Source: Cryomorphaceae bacterium (GTDB taxonomy: Bacteria; Bacteroidota; Bacteroidia; Flavobacteriales; BACL11). Taken from it: a stretch of DNA of 8,048 nt. A model generated the notes under the pieces. The model saw only the letters and a list, made by a program, of their open reading frames with translations, did no database searches and was not told where the DNA came from. Made by a program: the position numbers and the translations under genes. The stretch covers positions 1 through 8,048 of the forward strand of contig JACNFT010000059.1 of NCBI GenBank assembly GCA_014384505.1, in the 5' to 3' direction. Shown one piece after another: positions 1 through 6,920 of this stretch. Numbering within the stretch: the first letter of the stretch is position 1; each line of letters starts with the position of its first letter.

Positions 1-899
1 TCCCAAAGATCATGTTCGATATTAAAAATTTCTGTTTTAATTCTTTCTGCTTCTAATAATGCATCTAATCCAACCATGTATTCATTAACCTTTCTATCCA
101 TAACACTTGATTCCTTTGTAATAGTACTAGCAAACATTCTTTTCCAGAAAATATCATCATAGGTTCTTCTTTCAGCATTATTTTTAACTAAATTAAAAAC
201 TTCCGCATTAATCAAAATTTCTCTAGCTTCTGGAAAATACACCCAAAATAATGGAGAAAAAGTACCTAATATTTGGCCATTAACCTCATCTCTATCTTCT
301 TGTAAAGGGGCAAGTCCAATAATACGAACATCCATAACCGATCTTTGTTTATCAAAAAACCATTCTTCTTTTAATCTCCATTTTTTAATAGAATTTCTAT
401 TAAATGGAACTATATTCAATTTAGTAGTCTTTGCTTGCTCTGGATCAGCACCTTCTGCTACAGCATCCCAATCAATCACCTCAATAATCGTTTCACTTGC
501 ACCTCCGATTAGTTTAATTTCTTCTTGAGACATTTCTTGCCTAAACTCATCATCATAAACAGCATTCCCATAAGCCGTAATACTACCTTCTTTAACAGCG
601 GAATAGATTACATCTATTAAACTTTTTCTATCATCTGTCATAGCTGAACCTACAATTCCATTATTCTCAGGATAATAAAAAGGATGATTAATTTTCTGAC
701 GCAAATCAATTTCCCTCCAAATTTTACGCGACCACATTACATCTGCTTCACGTAAATGTGAATACTGCTGCACTATTTTATTATGGTGCTTTTCTTTCTT
801 ATACACAGAATTCATTTCTTCTGTAGTTAAAACATCTTGTGCATTTACGTCTACCAAAAAAAGTGTAGTCGTTACTAATAATAATATTAATTTTTTCAT
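1..899 (-). CDS. gldN: GldN/PorN, periplasmic T9SS ring component (3' end cut by window)
   Basis: GldN/PorN is a periplasmic protein that, in the studied systems, binds lipoprotein GldK/PorK to form the large ring under the outer membrane that the GldLM motor contacts. My translation from the ATG at 899 gives 299 codons with no stop before the window edge. It starts with a signal peptide (MKKLILLLV...) and a likely cleavage after Ala20 (VNA|QD). Recognisable GldN-type stretches are SAMTDDRKSLIDVIYSA (about 85-101), RLKEEWFFDKQRSVMDVRI (about 175-193) and RRTYDDIFWKRMFAS (about 244-258). Known family members are about 310-360 residues, so only the C-terminal tail should be missing. The start lies 9 bases after the gldM stop, so the two are surely co-transcribed. 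No Shine-Dalgarno site is visible. Whether a gldO-like paralogue follows cannot be seen. Identification is from recalled family features plus position after gldM. Confidence 0.93.
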   Translation of the reverse strand, partial: MKKLILLLVTTTLFLVDVNAQDVLTTEEMNSVYKKEKHHNKIVQQYSHLREADVMWSRKIWREIDLRQKINHPFYYPENNGIVGSAMTDDRKSLIDVIYSAVKEGSITAYGNAVYDDEFRQEMSQEEIKLIGGASETIIEVIDWDAVAEGADPEQAKTTKLNIVPFNRNSIKKWRLKEEWFFDKQRSVMDVRIIGLAPLQEDRDEVNGQILGTFSPLFWVYFPEAREILINAEVFNLVKNNAERRTYDDIFWKRMFASTITKESSVMDRKVNEYMVGLDALLEAERIKTEIFNIEHDLW

Positions 900-908
900 A
901 ATTTTATG

Positions 909-2624
909 TTATTTTACTTCTATTACTAATGGATCCAAAGGACGAATTGCAGTATTTTTTGCATCTACTCTTTTTGCCTTAATATTAGAAATTGTTATTG
1001 CATTTCCAGATTTTGTATTCTTAATTATACCCAACATCTTAGGGGTAAATTTAGGGCCTATAGCATCTTCCTTCATTTGCTCACCTTTATAAACTCCTGA
1101 CAAGCGATAAGATGTAATTACATACCTAACGCCTTTAAAATCAAAATCTTTTAACTCCGCACCTAAACCACCAGCATTTACCATTTTCATTTTATCAATT
1201 ACTGTAGTCCCATTTACATCTAATGCAAATTGAACTTTTGCTTTCGGAGGGGGAACTTCTTTTACTCTAAACTCCATTTCACCCATTTTAGTACGCTTAC
1301 CATTTACTTCAGCAAAAAGAGATACCATTGCTTTTCCTTTTTTAGAAGGACGAGCAGAATATTCTCCTAATGATTTTTTAACTACTGATACTTTACCATT
1401 ATCAATTACTGCTGAAATTACTCCTGCAGTATATCCAGGAACAGAAATTTTAAGTGGGTTGTCAACCTCTAAATATAAAATATTCATATTTGTAGGGGAA
1501 ACAACAGCTGTTTTAGCAGCTACTAAATATTGACCCCTGAAAGGATACATTTTAGTGCCGTTATCAGTTTTCATAGCAATTAGACCACCCCATTTTTGGT
1601 TGCCCTCAGATATAGCTCTTCTTGCAAACATACCCTTACCATTTACTACTTTAACCGTTTCATAATCATCACCAATCATCTCATATTTTCCCCCTCCTAA
1701 CGAATCAAATTCTCCAACATAAATAATTGGCGCCTGAGTAGTATCCTTTGCTGCAATAAATATTTGTGCTCTAAAGGAATCTCCTTTTAATACAAAATTA
1801 GAATTTGGGATTTGAATGCCTTCAGCAGAAGTAAATTTCAACGATCCGGCATTAATATTTTCTCTTAACATATTAATTATGTCAGATTCAGTATTTCTAA
1901 CATCAGATTGCATTTTTGAAAGTAAGGTAAGTGCTCCTACCGCAGGCATGTCATAAAAATTATAAACTTCCCATAACTGTTTTTTACCTTTTATTTTTTT
2001 ATCTTCATAATTACAAGTCTCATTTATTGATGTGATTAAAGATTCATTTCCATCTGCAATAGAAAGAAGTAACATTTTATATGCATTCAAATCATTCTTT
2101 AAATCTGTAGCAATATTATTTTTTCTTTTATCACTATAAAATAATTCGCCAGAAGAATTTCTATCGTCTTTTGCGTTTAACTCTGCAATACTCATAATTT
2201 TTTGATCTTCCGTAAGTTTTTCCCATGGTACAGTTATAGCCTTTTCCTCAATTAATTTCCCCTCTTCATCTTTAAATCCACTCTCTGGACCTAGATAAAC
2301 TTTTTCCTTATCAGCTTTAAAAACAAGATTATACTTCATTTCCTGCAATGAAGCTACTAATTTATCAGCTTCCACTTTAACTTCATAAGCTTGCTCTCTA
2401 AAAGGACCTGCTTTAACAGGATTCACCTCAGCAGCAGCATCAAAAGCAGCATAAGTATCTCCATTTTTTGAATTAAAATTTATAGTTGATCTAGTAATAC
2501 CTTTATTCACTTCAAAAAATGAATTTAATACTTCCTTTGATACATTTAATGCAAGTAGCGCAGTAAGCACTAAATACATCATGTTAATCATCTTCTGTCT
2601 TGGCGACATAATACCTCCAGCCAT
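909..2624 (-). CDS. gldM: GldM/PorM, T9SS motor shaft protein
   Basis: GldM is the inner-membrane and periplasmic half of the T9SS/gliding motor. Its single N-terminal helix sits inside the GldL ring, and its periplasmic domains reach the GldK-GldN ring. The N-terminus MAGGIMSPRQKMINMMYLVL is nearly diagnostic: a short cytoplasmic stretch, then one membrane helix at about residues 13-28. The periplasmic part fits the known four-domain plan: mostly helical D1 to about residue 258, ending in a helix around MQSDVRNTESDIINML, then beta-rich D2 (about 262-370), D3 (about 372-456), a proline linker (EVPPP, about 456-460) and D4 to the end (LDPLVIEVK). At 571 residues it is longer than the roughly 515 I recall for F. 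johnsoniae GldM and P. gingivalis PorM. Part of the excess appears to lie in a charged stretch of D1 (about 105-175). The first ATG is chosen because MAGG..PRQKMIN is the conserved family start. It is 33 bases downstream of gldL. Confidence 0.97.
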   Translation of the reverse strand: MAGGIMSPRQKMINMMYLVLTALLALNVSKEVLNSFFEVNKGITRSTINFNSKNGDTYAAFDAAAEVNPVKAGPFREQAYEVKVEADKLVASLQEMKYNLVFKADKEKVYLGPESGFKDEEGKLIEEKAITVPWEKLTEDQKIMSIAELNAKDDRNSSGELFYSDKRKNNIATDLKNDLNAYKMLLLSIADGNESLITSINETCNYEDKKIKGKKQLWEVYNFYDMPAVGALTLLSKMQSDVRNTESDIINMLRENINAGSLKFTSAEGIQIPNSNFVLKGDSFRAQIFIAAKDTTQAPIIYVGEFDSLGGGKYEMIGDDYETVKVVNGKGMFARRAISEGNQKWGGLIAMKTDNGTKMYPFRGQYLVAAKTAVVSPTNMNILYLEVDNPLKISVPGYTAGVISAVIDNGKVSVVKKSLGEYSARPSKKGKAMVSLFAEVNGKRTKMGEMEFRVKEVPPPKAKVQFALDVNGTTVIDKMKMVNAGGLGAELKDFDFKGVRYVITSYRLSGVYKGEQMKEDAIGPKFTPKMLGIIKNTKSGNAITISNIKAKRVDAKNTAIRPLDPLVIEVK

Positions 2625-2657
2625 ATTATTTTATATTATTTAAGTAATGAATAATGA

Positions 2658-3326
2658 TTATTTATTTGGATTCATTGCAGTTAGCATGTTTCCATACACT
2701 TTATTTAATTGCTCTAAGTTATCAGCCAAACTACTAACTTGCTCTTGGAATCTTTTAGAATCTTCTACTGAAGACTGTAAATTTTGTAAGAATAATGTTG
2801 TAGCCTCCATCTGATGATTAGAAGTTTGTAATTGCAATTCATATAAAGAATTCAAAGCATTCATATTCTTTACTCCTTCCTGAATTTGCGAATTATATTC
2901 TGAAATACCTGAAGCAGCAGTAACTGTTTCATTCAATTGTCGAGCTGAATCTCCAAATGATCTTAAGCCATCATTTAAACTTTCTATCAACTCATTATCA
3001 ATTTTTGCTTTAGCTAAAGCATCATCTAATTGTTGAGCAGGACGCTTAGCGGAATTAGGATCTTCCATATGAGCAAGTTCAGGATAAACTAAAGACCAAT
3101 CTGTTTCCGTTGGCGGTTTTTCAAAAGCCGAGAAAAAGAAAATTATAGCCTCCAAACTTAGTCCAACAATTAACATTTCAGAAGCTCCTGGAAGGTGTTC
3201 AATCTTAAATAATGCACCTAAAATTACTACAGCCGCTCCCCATCCGTATAATTTTGGCATCATTGCTTTATACCATTTTGCTTCTGTTATATCGCCCATT
3301 GCTTGTATAATATTCCCTAAACCCAT
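2658..3326 (-). CDS. gldL: GldL/PorL, proton-driven T9SS motor ring protein
   Basis: GldL forms the cytoplasmic-membrane ring that, with GldM, converts proton flow into movement for secretion and gliding. Two membrane helices are visible, about residues 28-42 (WGAAVVILGALF) and 51-68 (MLIVGLSLEAIIFFFSAF), followed by the family motif DWSLVYPEL (about 76-84). Aligned by eye to F. johnsoniae GldL as I recall it, Tyr27, Lys41, His44 and Glu59 match the membrane residues Tyr13, Lys27, His30 and Glu49 implicated in proton coupling, so the motor looks intact. The rest (about 95-222) is a hydrophilic, probably helical and coiled-coil cytoplasmic domain. At 222 residues it has normal length. The N-terminus has about 14 residues more than F. 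johnsoniae GldL, as I recall for PorL, whose key glutamate is also residue 59. No in-frame ATG exists upstream in the 40-base gap after gldK. An AAAAAGGA run abuts the ATG directly, too close to act as a normal ribosome binding site. Confidence 0.97.
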   Translation of the reverse strand: MGLGNIIQAMGDITEAKWYKAMMPKLYGWGAAVVILGALFKIEHLPGASEMLIVGLSLEAIIFFFSAFEKPPTETDWSLVYPELAHMEDPNSAKRPAQQLDDALAKAKIDNELIESLNDGLRSFGDSARQLNETVTAASGISEYNSQIQEGVKNMNALNSLYELQLQTSNHQMEATTLFLQNLQSSVEDSKRFQEQVSSLADNLEQLNKVYGNMLTAMNPNK

Positions 3327-3366
3327 TCCTTTTTATTTTTAATTATTTAATATTTATTTTTAAATT

Positions 3367-4671
3367 CTATTCAAAATCTTTTTTATCCCTTCCAAGAAAA
3401 TCAACTGCACACCTAAAACCAATATAACATTTAGAAGTATCTTGATACTCAAAAGTCCTTGTGCTTGTTTGTATAAAATAAGCTATATCTTTCCAAGAAC
3501 CTCCTCTGATAGATTTTCTTTTCAATACGGCATGATCATCTTCACTTGCATTATAATGGTAATCCATATTCATATCATGAGAATATGAAAAAGCAGATTC
3601 ATCATATGCATTTGACGTCCATTCAGCAACATTTCCTGCCATGTCATAAAGTCCAAAACCATTAGGATTATAAGATGCTGTTCTTATTGTTTTAAGACCT
3701 CCATCCGCAGTATAATTACCTCTTAAAGGCTTAAAATTTGCTAAAAAGCATCCCTCAAGATTACGAGTATACGGACCACCCCAAGGATAAGGAGAAAAAT
3801 CTAATCCTCCTCTTGCAGCATATTCCCATTCTGATTCTGTAGGCAATCTAAATTCTGGCAATACCGGCTGTTTAATCTTTCTTAAGAAAGCATTCATCAT
3901 TTGTGTTCTCCATTTAGTAAATGCAGTAGCTTGTTTCCAGTTAATTCCTACTACTGGATAGTCATCAAAAGCTGAGTGAAAGAAATAATTCTTAGTAAAT
4001 GGATCATTAAAAGAATATGCATAATCGTGAATCCAAGTTAATGTATCAGGGAAAATTGAAACTTCCACTTCAGATAAAAATTCACTTCTATCTCTCTTAC
4101 CAGTAGCATCACCTTCTCTTTTCGATTTACTTGCAGCTCCCTGAACATCTAAAACTTGATATTTATACACATACTTTCTTGTATCAAATTCTCTTCTACC
4201 ATTCAATCTTTCATGTTCTGGTAAATACATTTCTTCCTCAAGTATTTCTCTAACCTCTTGATCATTCCATCTAATTTTAGTATTCCAATTAATTTTTGCT
4301 GGCTCCAAGAAATTACCAAAATTATCTTCCTCAATTAGGTGTCCTTCAATTCCTGCTTCACCTAAAATAATATGAGCTAAAGAATCTCTCACCCAAGTTA
4401 CAAACTGGCGATATTCATTATTAGTAATTTCAGTTTCATCCATATAGAATGCTCCAACAGAAATAGTTTTTGAAGCGGTTACATTTGAAAATGGAACATC
4501 TTGATCAGAAGGCCCCATATTAAAACTTCCTTGAGGGATAAATACCATTCCGTAAGGATCTGTAGGATTCCAAATCTGTCTATTTTGCGATCCAATTAAT
4601 TCACCATTACCCGAACTACCACAAGCACTTAATAGTGCTACAATTGAACTTAATAATATTATTTTTTTCAT
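3367..4671 (-). CDS. gldK: GldK/PorK, outer-membrane T9SS ring lipoprotein with inactive FGE-like fold
   Basis: GldK/PorK is an outer-membrane lipoprotein that forms the periplasmic ring with GldN. A lipoprotein signal is clear: MKKIILLSSIVALLSAC, with lipobox LSAC and acylated Cys17. The mature part is a formylglycine-generating-enzyme (SUMF1) fold: GMVFIPQGSFNMG (41-53), DETEITNNEYRQFV (78-91), YPVVGINWKQA (238-248), FRLPTESEWEYAARGG (274-289), GFGLYDMAGNVAEW (338-351), IRGGSW (388-393) and a closing YIGFRCAVD (416-424). Between about 95 and 235 sits the long charged insertion typical of GldK/GldJ. By ungapped comparison with human FGE, the two catalytic cysteines fall at Asp395 and Ile400, so it should not make formylglycine. 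It has 434 residues, slightly shorter than the roughly 460 I recall for F. johnsoniae GldK. GldJ shares the fold, but the place before gldL decides for GldK. It follows porP by 39 bases. Confidence 0.96.
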   Translation of the reverse strand: MKKIILLSSIVALLSACGSSGNGELIGSQNRQIWNPTDPYGMVFIPQGSFNMGPSDQDVPFSNVTASKTISVGAFYMDETEITNNEYRQFVTWVRDSLAHIILGEAGIEGHLIEEDNFGNFLEPAKINWNTKIRWNDQEVREILEEEMYLPEHERLNGRREFDTRKYVYKYQVLDVQGAASKSKREGDATGKRDRSEFLSEVEVSIFPDTLTWIHDYAYSFNDPFTKNYFFHSAFDDYPVVGINWKQATAFTKWRTQMMNAFLRKIKQPVLPEFRLPTESEWEYAARGGLDFSPYPWGGPYTRNLEGCFLANFKPLRGNYTADGGLKTIRTASYNPNGFGLYDMAGNVAEWTSNAYDESAFSYSHDMNMDYHYNASEDDHAVLKRKSIRGGSWKDIAYFIQTSTRTFEYQDTSKCYIGFRCAVDFLGRDKKDFE

Positions 4672-4682
4672 ATTTATATTTA

Positions 4683-4704
4683 TTTATCACTTTCGTGAGT
4701 TAAA
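4683..4704 (-). other. Small GAAA-tetraloop hairpin between porP and gldK
   Basis: In the 39-base gap the minus strand reads TTTA-AC-TCAC-GAAA-GTGA-TAAA. TCAC/GTGA closes a GNRA-type GAAA tetraloop, and TTTA/TAAA extends the stem beyond a two-base bulge (AC). The element ends 11 bases before the gldK ATG. No T tract follows, so it does not look like a terminator. It could be an mRNA processing or stability element, or chance in AT-rich DNA. The pairing is directly visible; function is unknown. Confidence 0.4.
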
Positions 4705-4710
4705 TCTTTT

Positions 4711-5619
4711 TTATAAGAATCTTGGATTTTTGTATTTTGAAACTGCTTTGTTTGTTTTAATCTTAAAATTATAACCCAACATAATTTCTAATGAATTCCC
4801 TAAAGGATTCATCATTGTCACATCATAGCTTAATCCAAATCTTAAATCTTCATTCAAATTCATACCAGCCAATAAAATGAGGCCCTCATCTAACCTATAA
4901 CTAACGCCACCCCACATCTTATTATTGTATATTAAATTTGTATTAACATCCAATTGTGAAGTTGCTCCATCTGATTTTAGATATATTGATGGGTTTAATG
5001 AAAGAATAGGATTAATTTCATAGTAATAACCCGCAATTAAAAAATAATGTCTGCTTAAATCAAATTCCTGTCCATCACTCCATTCTATTGTTGGTTCAGT
5101 CATATGTGCAGAAGAAAGTCCAATATAAAAATCTTGAGTATTATAATACACACCTGTTCCAATATCCAGATTTGACCCCTGAACTTCCCCAGATGGAATT
5201 ACAGGATCTGTAGGATCTGCAGACCTTAAAGCCCCTCCATTTATTCCGCTTTGATACATGCCGACTGACATCCCCATTCCAATTTGCCCAACACCTAATT
5301 CAGTGCGGTAAGCATAAGAAGCTTGCAATCCTAAATTGCTAAATTCAGCAATATTGTCTTTAACAACATTCAATCCAACACCTCCATTCAAAAATGGTAG
5401 TTCAGCATCAATACTAAAATTTTGAGTTGAAGGAGCTCCTTCAAACCCCATCCACTGCGATCTATGCAAAACAGAAGTAGCAATATTCCCTCTACTTCCA
5501 GCAAAACCAGGGTTATTCGCCAACTTATTAAACATGTTTTGACTAAACTGAGGATCTTGCTGTGCAGAGACAGTAATTACTGAAACAACACCTAAGATTA
5601 GTATAAATATTTTCTTCAT
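4711..5619 (-). CDS. porP: PorP/SprF-family T9SS outer-membrane protein
   Basis: This is a PorP/SprF-family outer-membrane protein. Members are predicted beta-barrels that work with the T9SS, either as a core partner (PorP in Porphyromonas) or for display of particular cargo such as the adhesin SprB (SprF). The signal peptide is MKKIFILILGVVSVITVSA, with likely cleavage before Gln20. The mature N-terminus carries the family signature QQDPQFSQNMFNKLANNPGF (20-39) followed by AGS, then alternating aromatic/glycine beta strands (for example VGLNVVKDN, GQIGMGMSVGMYQSG, YFLIAGYYY, MWGGVSYRL, FGLSYDVT). The C-terminus LGYNFKIKT...KYKNPRFL is characteristic. At 302 residues it has normal length. It heads the gldKLMN cluster, as porP heads porKLMN in P. 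gingivalis, which favours PorP over SprF. No sprB-like adhesin gene lies beside it. A candidate terminator precedes it, so it probably starts the operon from its own promoter. The family is secure; porP against sprF is inferred from context. Confidence 0.92.
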   Translation of the reverse strand: MKKIFILILGVVSVITVSAQQDPQFSQNMFNKLANNPGFAGSRGNIATSVLHRSQWMGFEGAPSTQNFSIDAELPFLNGGVGLNVVKDNIAEFSNLGLQASYAYRTELGVGQIGMGMSVGMYQSGINGGALRSADPTDPVIPSGEVQGSNLDIGTGVYYNTQDFYIGLSSAHMTEPTIEWSDGQEFDLSRHYFLIAGYYYEINPILSLNPSIYLKSDGATSQLDVNTNLIYNNKMWGGVSYRLDEGLILLAGMNLNEDLRFGLSYDVTMMNPLGNSLEIMLGYNFKIKTNKAVSKYKNPRFL

Positions 5620-5705
5620 ATTCGTTTAACTATTGAAAATTTTGGCGCTAAAATAAACAAATTTTAATAAAGGGTACTAATTACTATATACTATCTTATG
5701 TATTC
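5620..5705 (-). promoter_or_regulatory. Probable promoter region of the porP-gldKLMN operon
   Basis: These 86 bases lie between the candidate terminator and the porP ATG and are the only gap in the cluster large enough for a full promoter. On the minus strand TATTTTAG (5655 to 5648) matches the Bacteroidota -7 consensus TAnnTTTG with one mismatch, 28 bases before the ATG. I find no convincing -33 TTTG/TTG element at the right distance. Just before porP the leader reads AGTTAAACGAAT, with no Shine-Dalgarno site. The position is a good argument; the exact box is not. Confidence 0.35.
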
Positions 5706-5745
5706 AATAAAATAAAAATTAGATTCGGAACCTAGCAATCTAACT
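5706..5745 (-). terminator. Candidate intrinsic terminator after the arginase-family gene
   Basis: Read on the minus strand, AGTTAGATT and AATCTAATT form a 9-pair stem (one G-U) around an 11-base loop (5726-5736), followed by T-rich TTTTTATTTTATT. It begins 15 bases after the stop of the arginase-family gene. The stem is AT-rich and thus weak, but the T tract follows in only one direction, which fits termination of the topA unit. It would separate that unit from the porP-gldKLMN operon. Confidence 0.6.
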
Positions 5746-5759
5746 ATCAAGGCGTTTAA

Positions 5760-6920
5760 TTAAATAAACTTATTGTAAGTTTTTAGCCACCGTTCAGGCA
5801 CTTCACCCTGATTCGCCACTTCATAGTCCCGATAAGAGCAAGCAACAAAGTAATTTTGAAGCTGTTTTTCACCTTCTTTCTTAAAAGGCACTCCCATCCA
5901 CCACCTACCACTAGTTTGGCTTTTATAAAATACAATTTCATTTTTACCATCTTCAAAAGCAACTGTGTATTTTATGCAGTTTTTCAAATTAGGATTCAGC
6001 TCTTGCTTTCGCATTTTGTAACCATCAATAAAATACCAAAGCATTTGAGCCATTAACTGAGCCGTCTGATTACTTTCATCTAATTCCTGATTATATTCAA
6101 ATAAACCAACAGAAGTTAGTTTGTCACTCACACCAGCATAACGCATGATTCTACAAGCCTCTTCTCCACTTAAGCCATTAGGCGAGCCATAAACATTAGC
6201 ATGAGCATAAGCATATTGCACTGCCGAAATATCAAAACTTAAAAAGTCAGTATTTCTCATTACTGGTTCTACTTCCTGGAAATTGGCTTTCAAATCACCC
6301 AATCTAACAATATCAAAATTCATACTTTGTAGCATTTCAGCAGCTACAGGAGAAACAAAGTAAGACTGATATCCTAAATTAACATAATGAAAAAGATGAC
6401 TCGGCTTATGACTTATCATCTTTCCTAAATGAGAATAGGACGCTAAATTATCTTTTTCCATACCGATATCAAAACTCTTATCGACTGAGGTAAGGGTAAT
6501 GTATTTTTCCAAAGAAGCATATGCTTTATAAACAGCATAACTAACATCATGACCACCTCCAATAATAATAGGAATAACGCCATCATGGAGTAAGGCCCTA
6601 CAAACATCCTCAATTAATTTAAATGATTCCTTACGAGTTGGCATTAACTTCAATGTACCTAAATCAACTACTCTAGGTATTTTATGCTGATGCAATTGAT
6701 AAAAAGAAGCTCTTATCTTACAATCATTTGAAATTGATCTATTTTTTGAACCTTCATATTCAGGAACATTAAAAATTGCAATCTCAGCAAATTTTACTTC
6801 AGGAAATCTGCCTTCAGTATGAAAATCAATTAAACCCCCTAATTGTGTAATACCCCAACTATCCTTTGAAGAATATACTTCAGGATTTAAGGGATTAAAA
6901 TAGGAGTTTAATTCAATCAT
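5760..6920 (-). CDS. Arginase/formimidoylglutamase-family protein, probable pseudoenzyme
   Basis: This protein has the arginase/agmatinase/formimidoylglutamase fold, whose active members hydrolyse guanidino or formimino compounds with two manganese ions. Core motifs are IPIIIGGGHDVSYAVYKAY (first ligand His124), TSVDKSFDIG (147-151) and SFDISAV (228-234), with Glu275 in GLFEYN. Canonical members read DAHxD and SxDxD; here the His is Ser149 and the last Asp is Ser232. Four of six metal ligands remain (His124, Asp147, Asp151, Asp230), so normal di-manganese chemistry is doubtful. The N-terminal ~110 residues and a C-terminal extension after about 300, including SGRWWMGVPF (337-346), differ from ordinary HutG. 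The start overlaps the topA stop by one base (TAATG), suggesting translational coupling. No hutH, hutU or hutI lies in the window, so a role in histidine breakdown is not supported. I recall an annotated 'formimidoylglutamase' beside gldK in other flavobacteria; a T9SS-linked role would be inference. Gene name left blank. Confidence 0.85.
   Translation of the reverse strand: MIELNSYFNPLNPEVYSSKDSWGITQLGGLIDFHTEGRFPEVKFAEIAIFNVPEYEGSKNRSISNDCKIRASFYQLHQHKIPRVVDLGTLKLMPTRKESFKLIEDVCRALLHDGVIPIIIGGGHDVSYAVYKAYASLEKYITLTSVDKSFDIGMEKDNLASYSHLGKMISHKPSHLFHYVNLGYQSYFVSPVAAEMLQSMNFDIVRLGDLKANFQEVEPVMRNTDFLSFDISAVQYAYAHANVYGSPNGLSGEEACRIMRYAGVSDKLTSVGLFEYNQELDESNQTAQLMAQMLWYFIDGYKMRKQELNPNLKNCIKYTVAFEDGKNEIVFYKSQTSGRWWMGVPFKKEGEKQLQNYFVACSYRDYEVANQGEVPERWLKTYNKFI

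Noticed and set aside
2625..2657. Short direct repeat (CATTATTCATTA) between gldL and gldM
   Set aside because: Two five-base units in a very AT-rich gap are expected by chance and show no pairing or known motif.
5856..6056. 66-codon open frame on the plus strand
   Set aside because: It lies wholly antisense inside the arginase-family gene, has low-complexity Phe/His/Ile-rich composition and no family resemblance; a shadow frame.
5760..6920. Naming the arginase-family gene hutG
   Set aside because: Two metal ligands are missing and no other histidine-utilisation genes are present, so the specific enzyme name is not supported.
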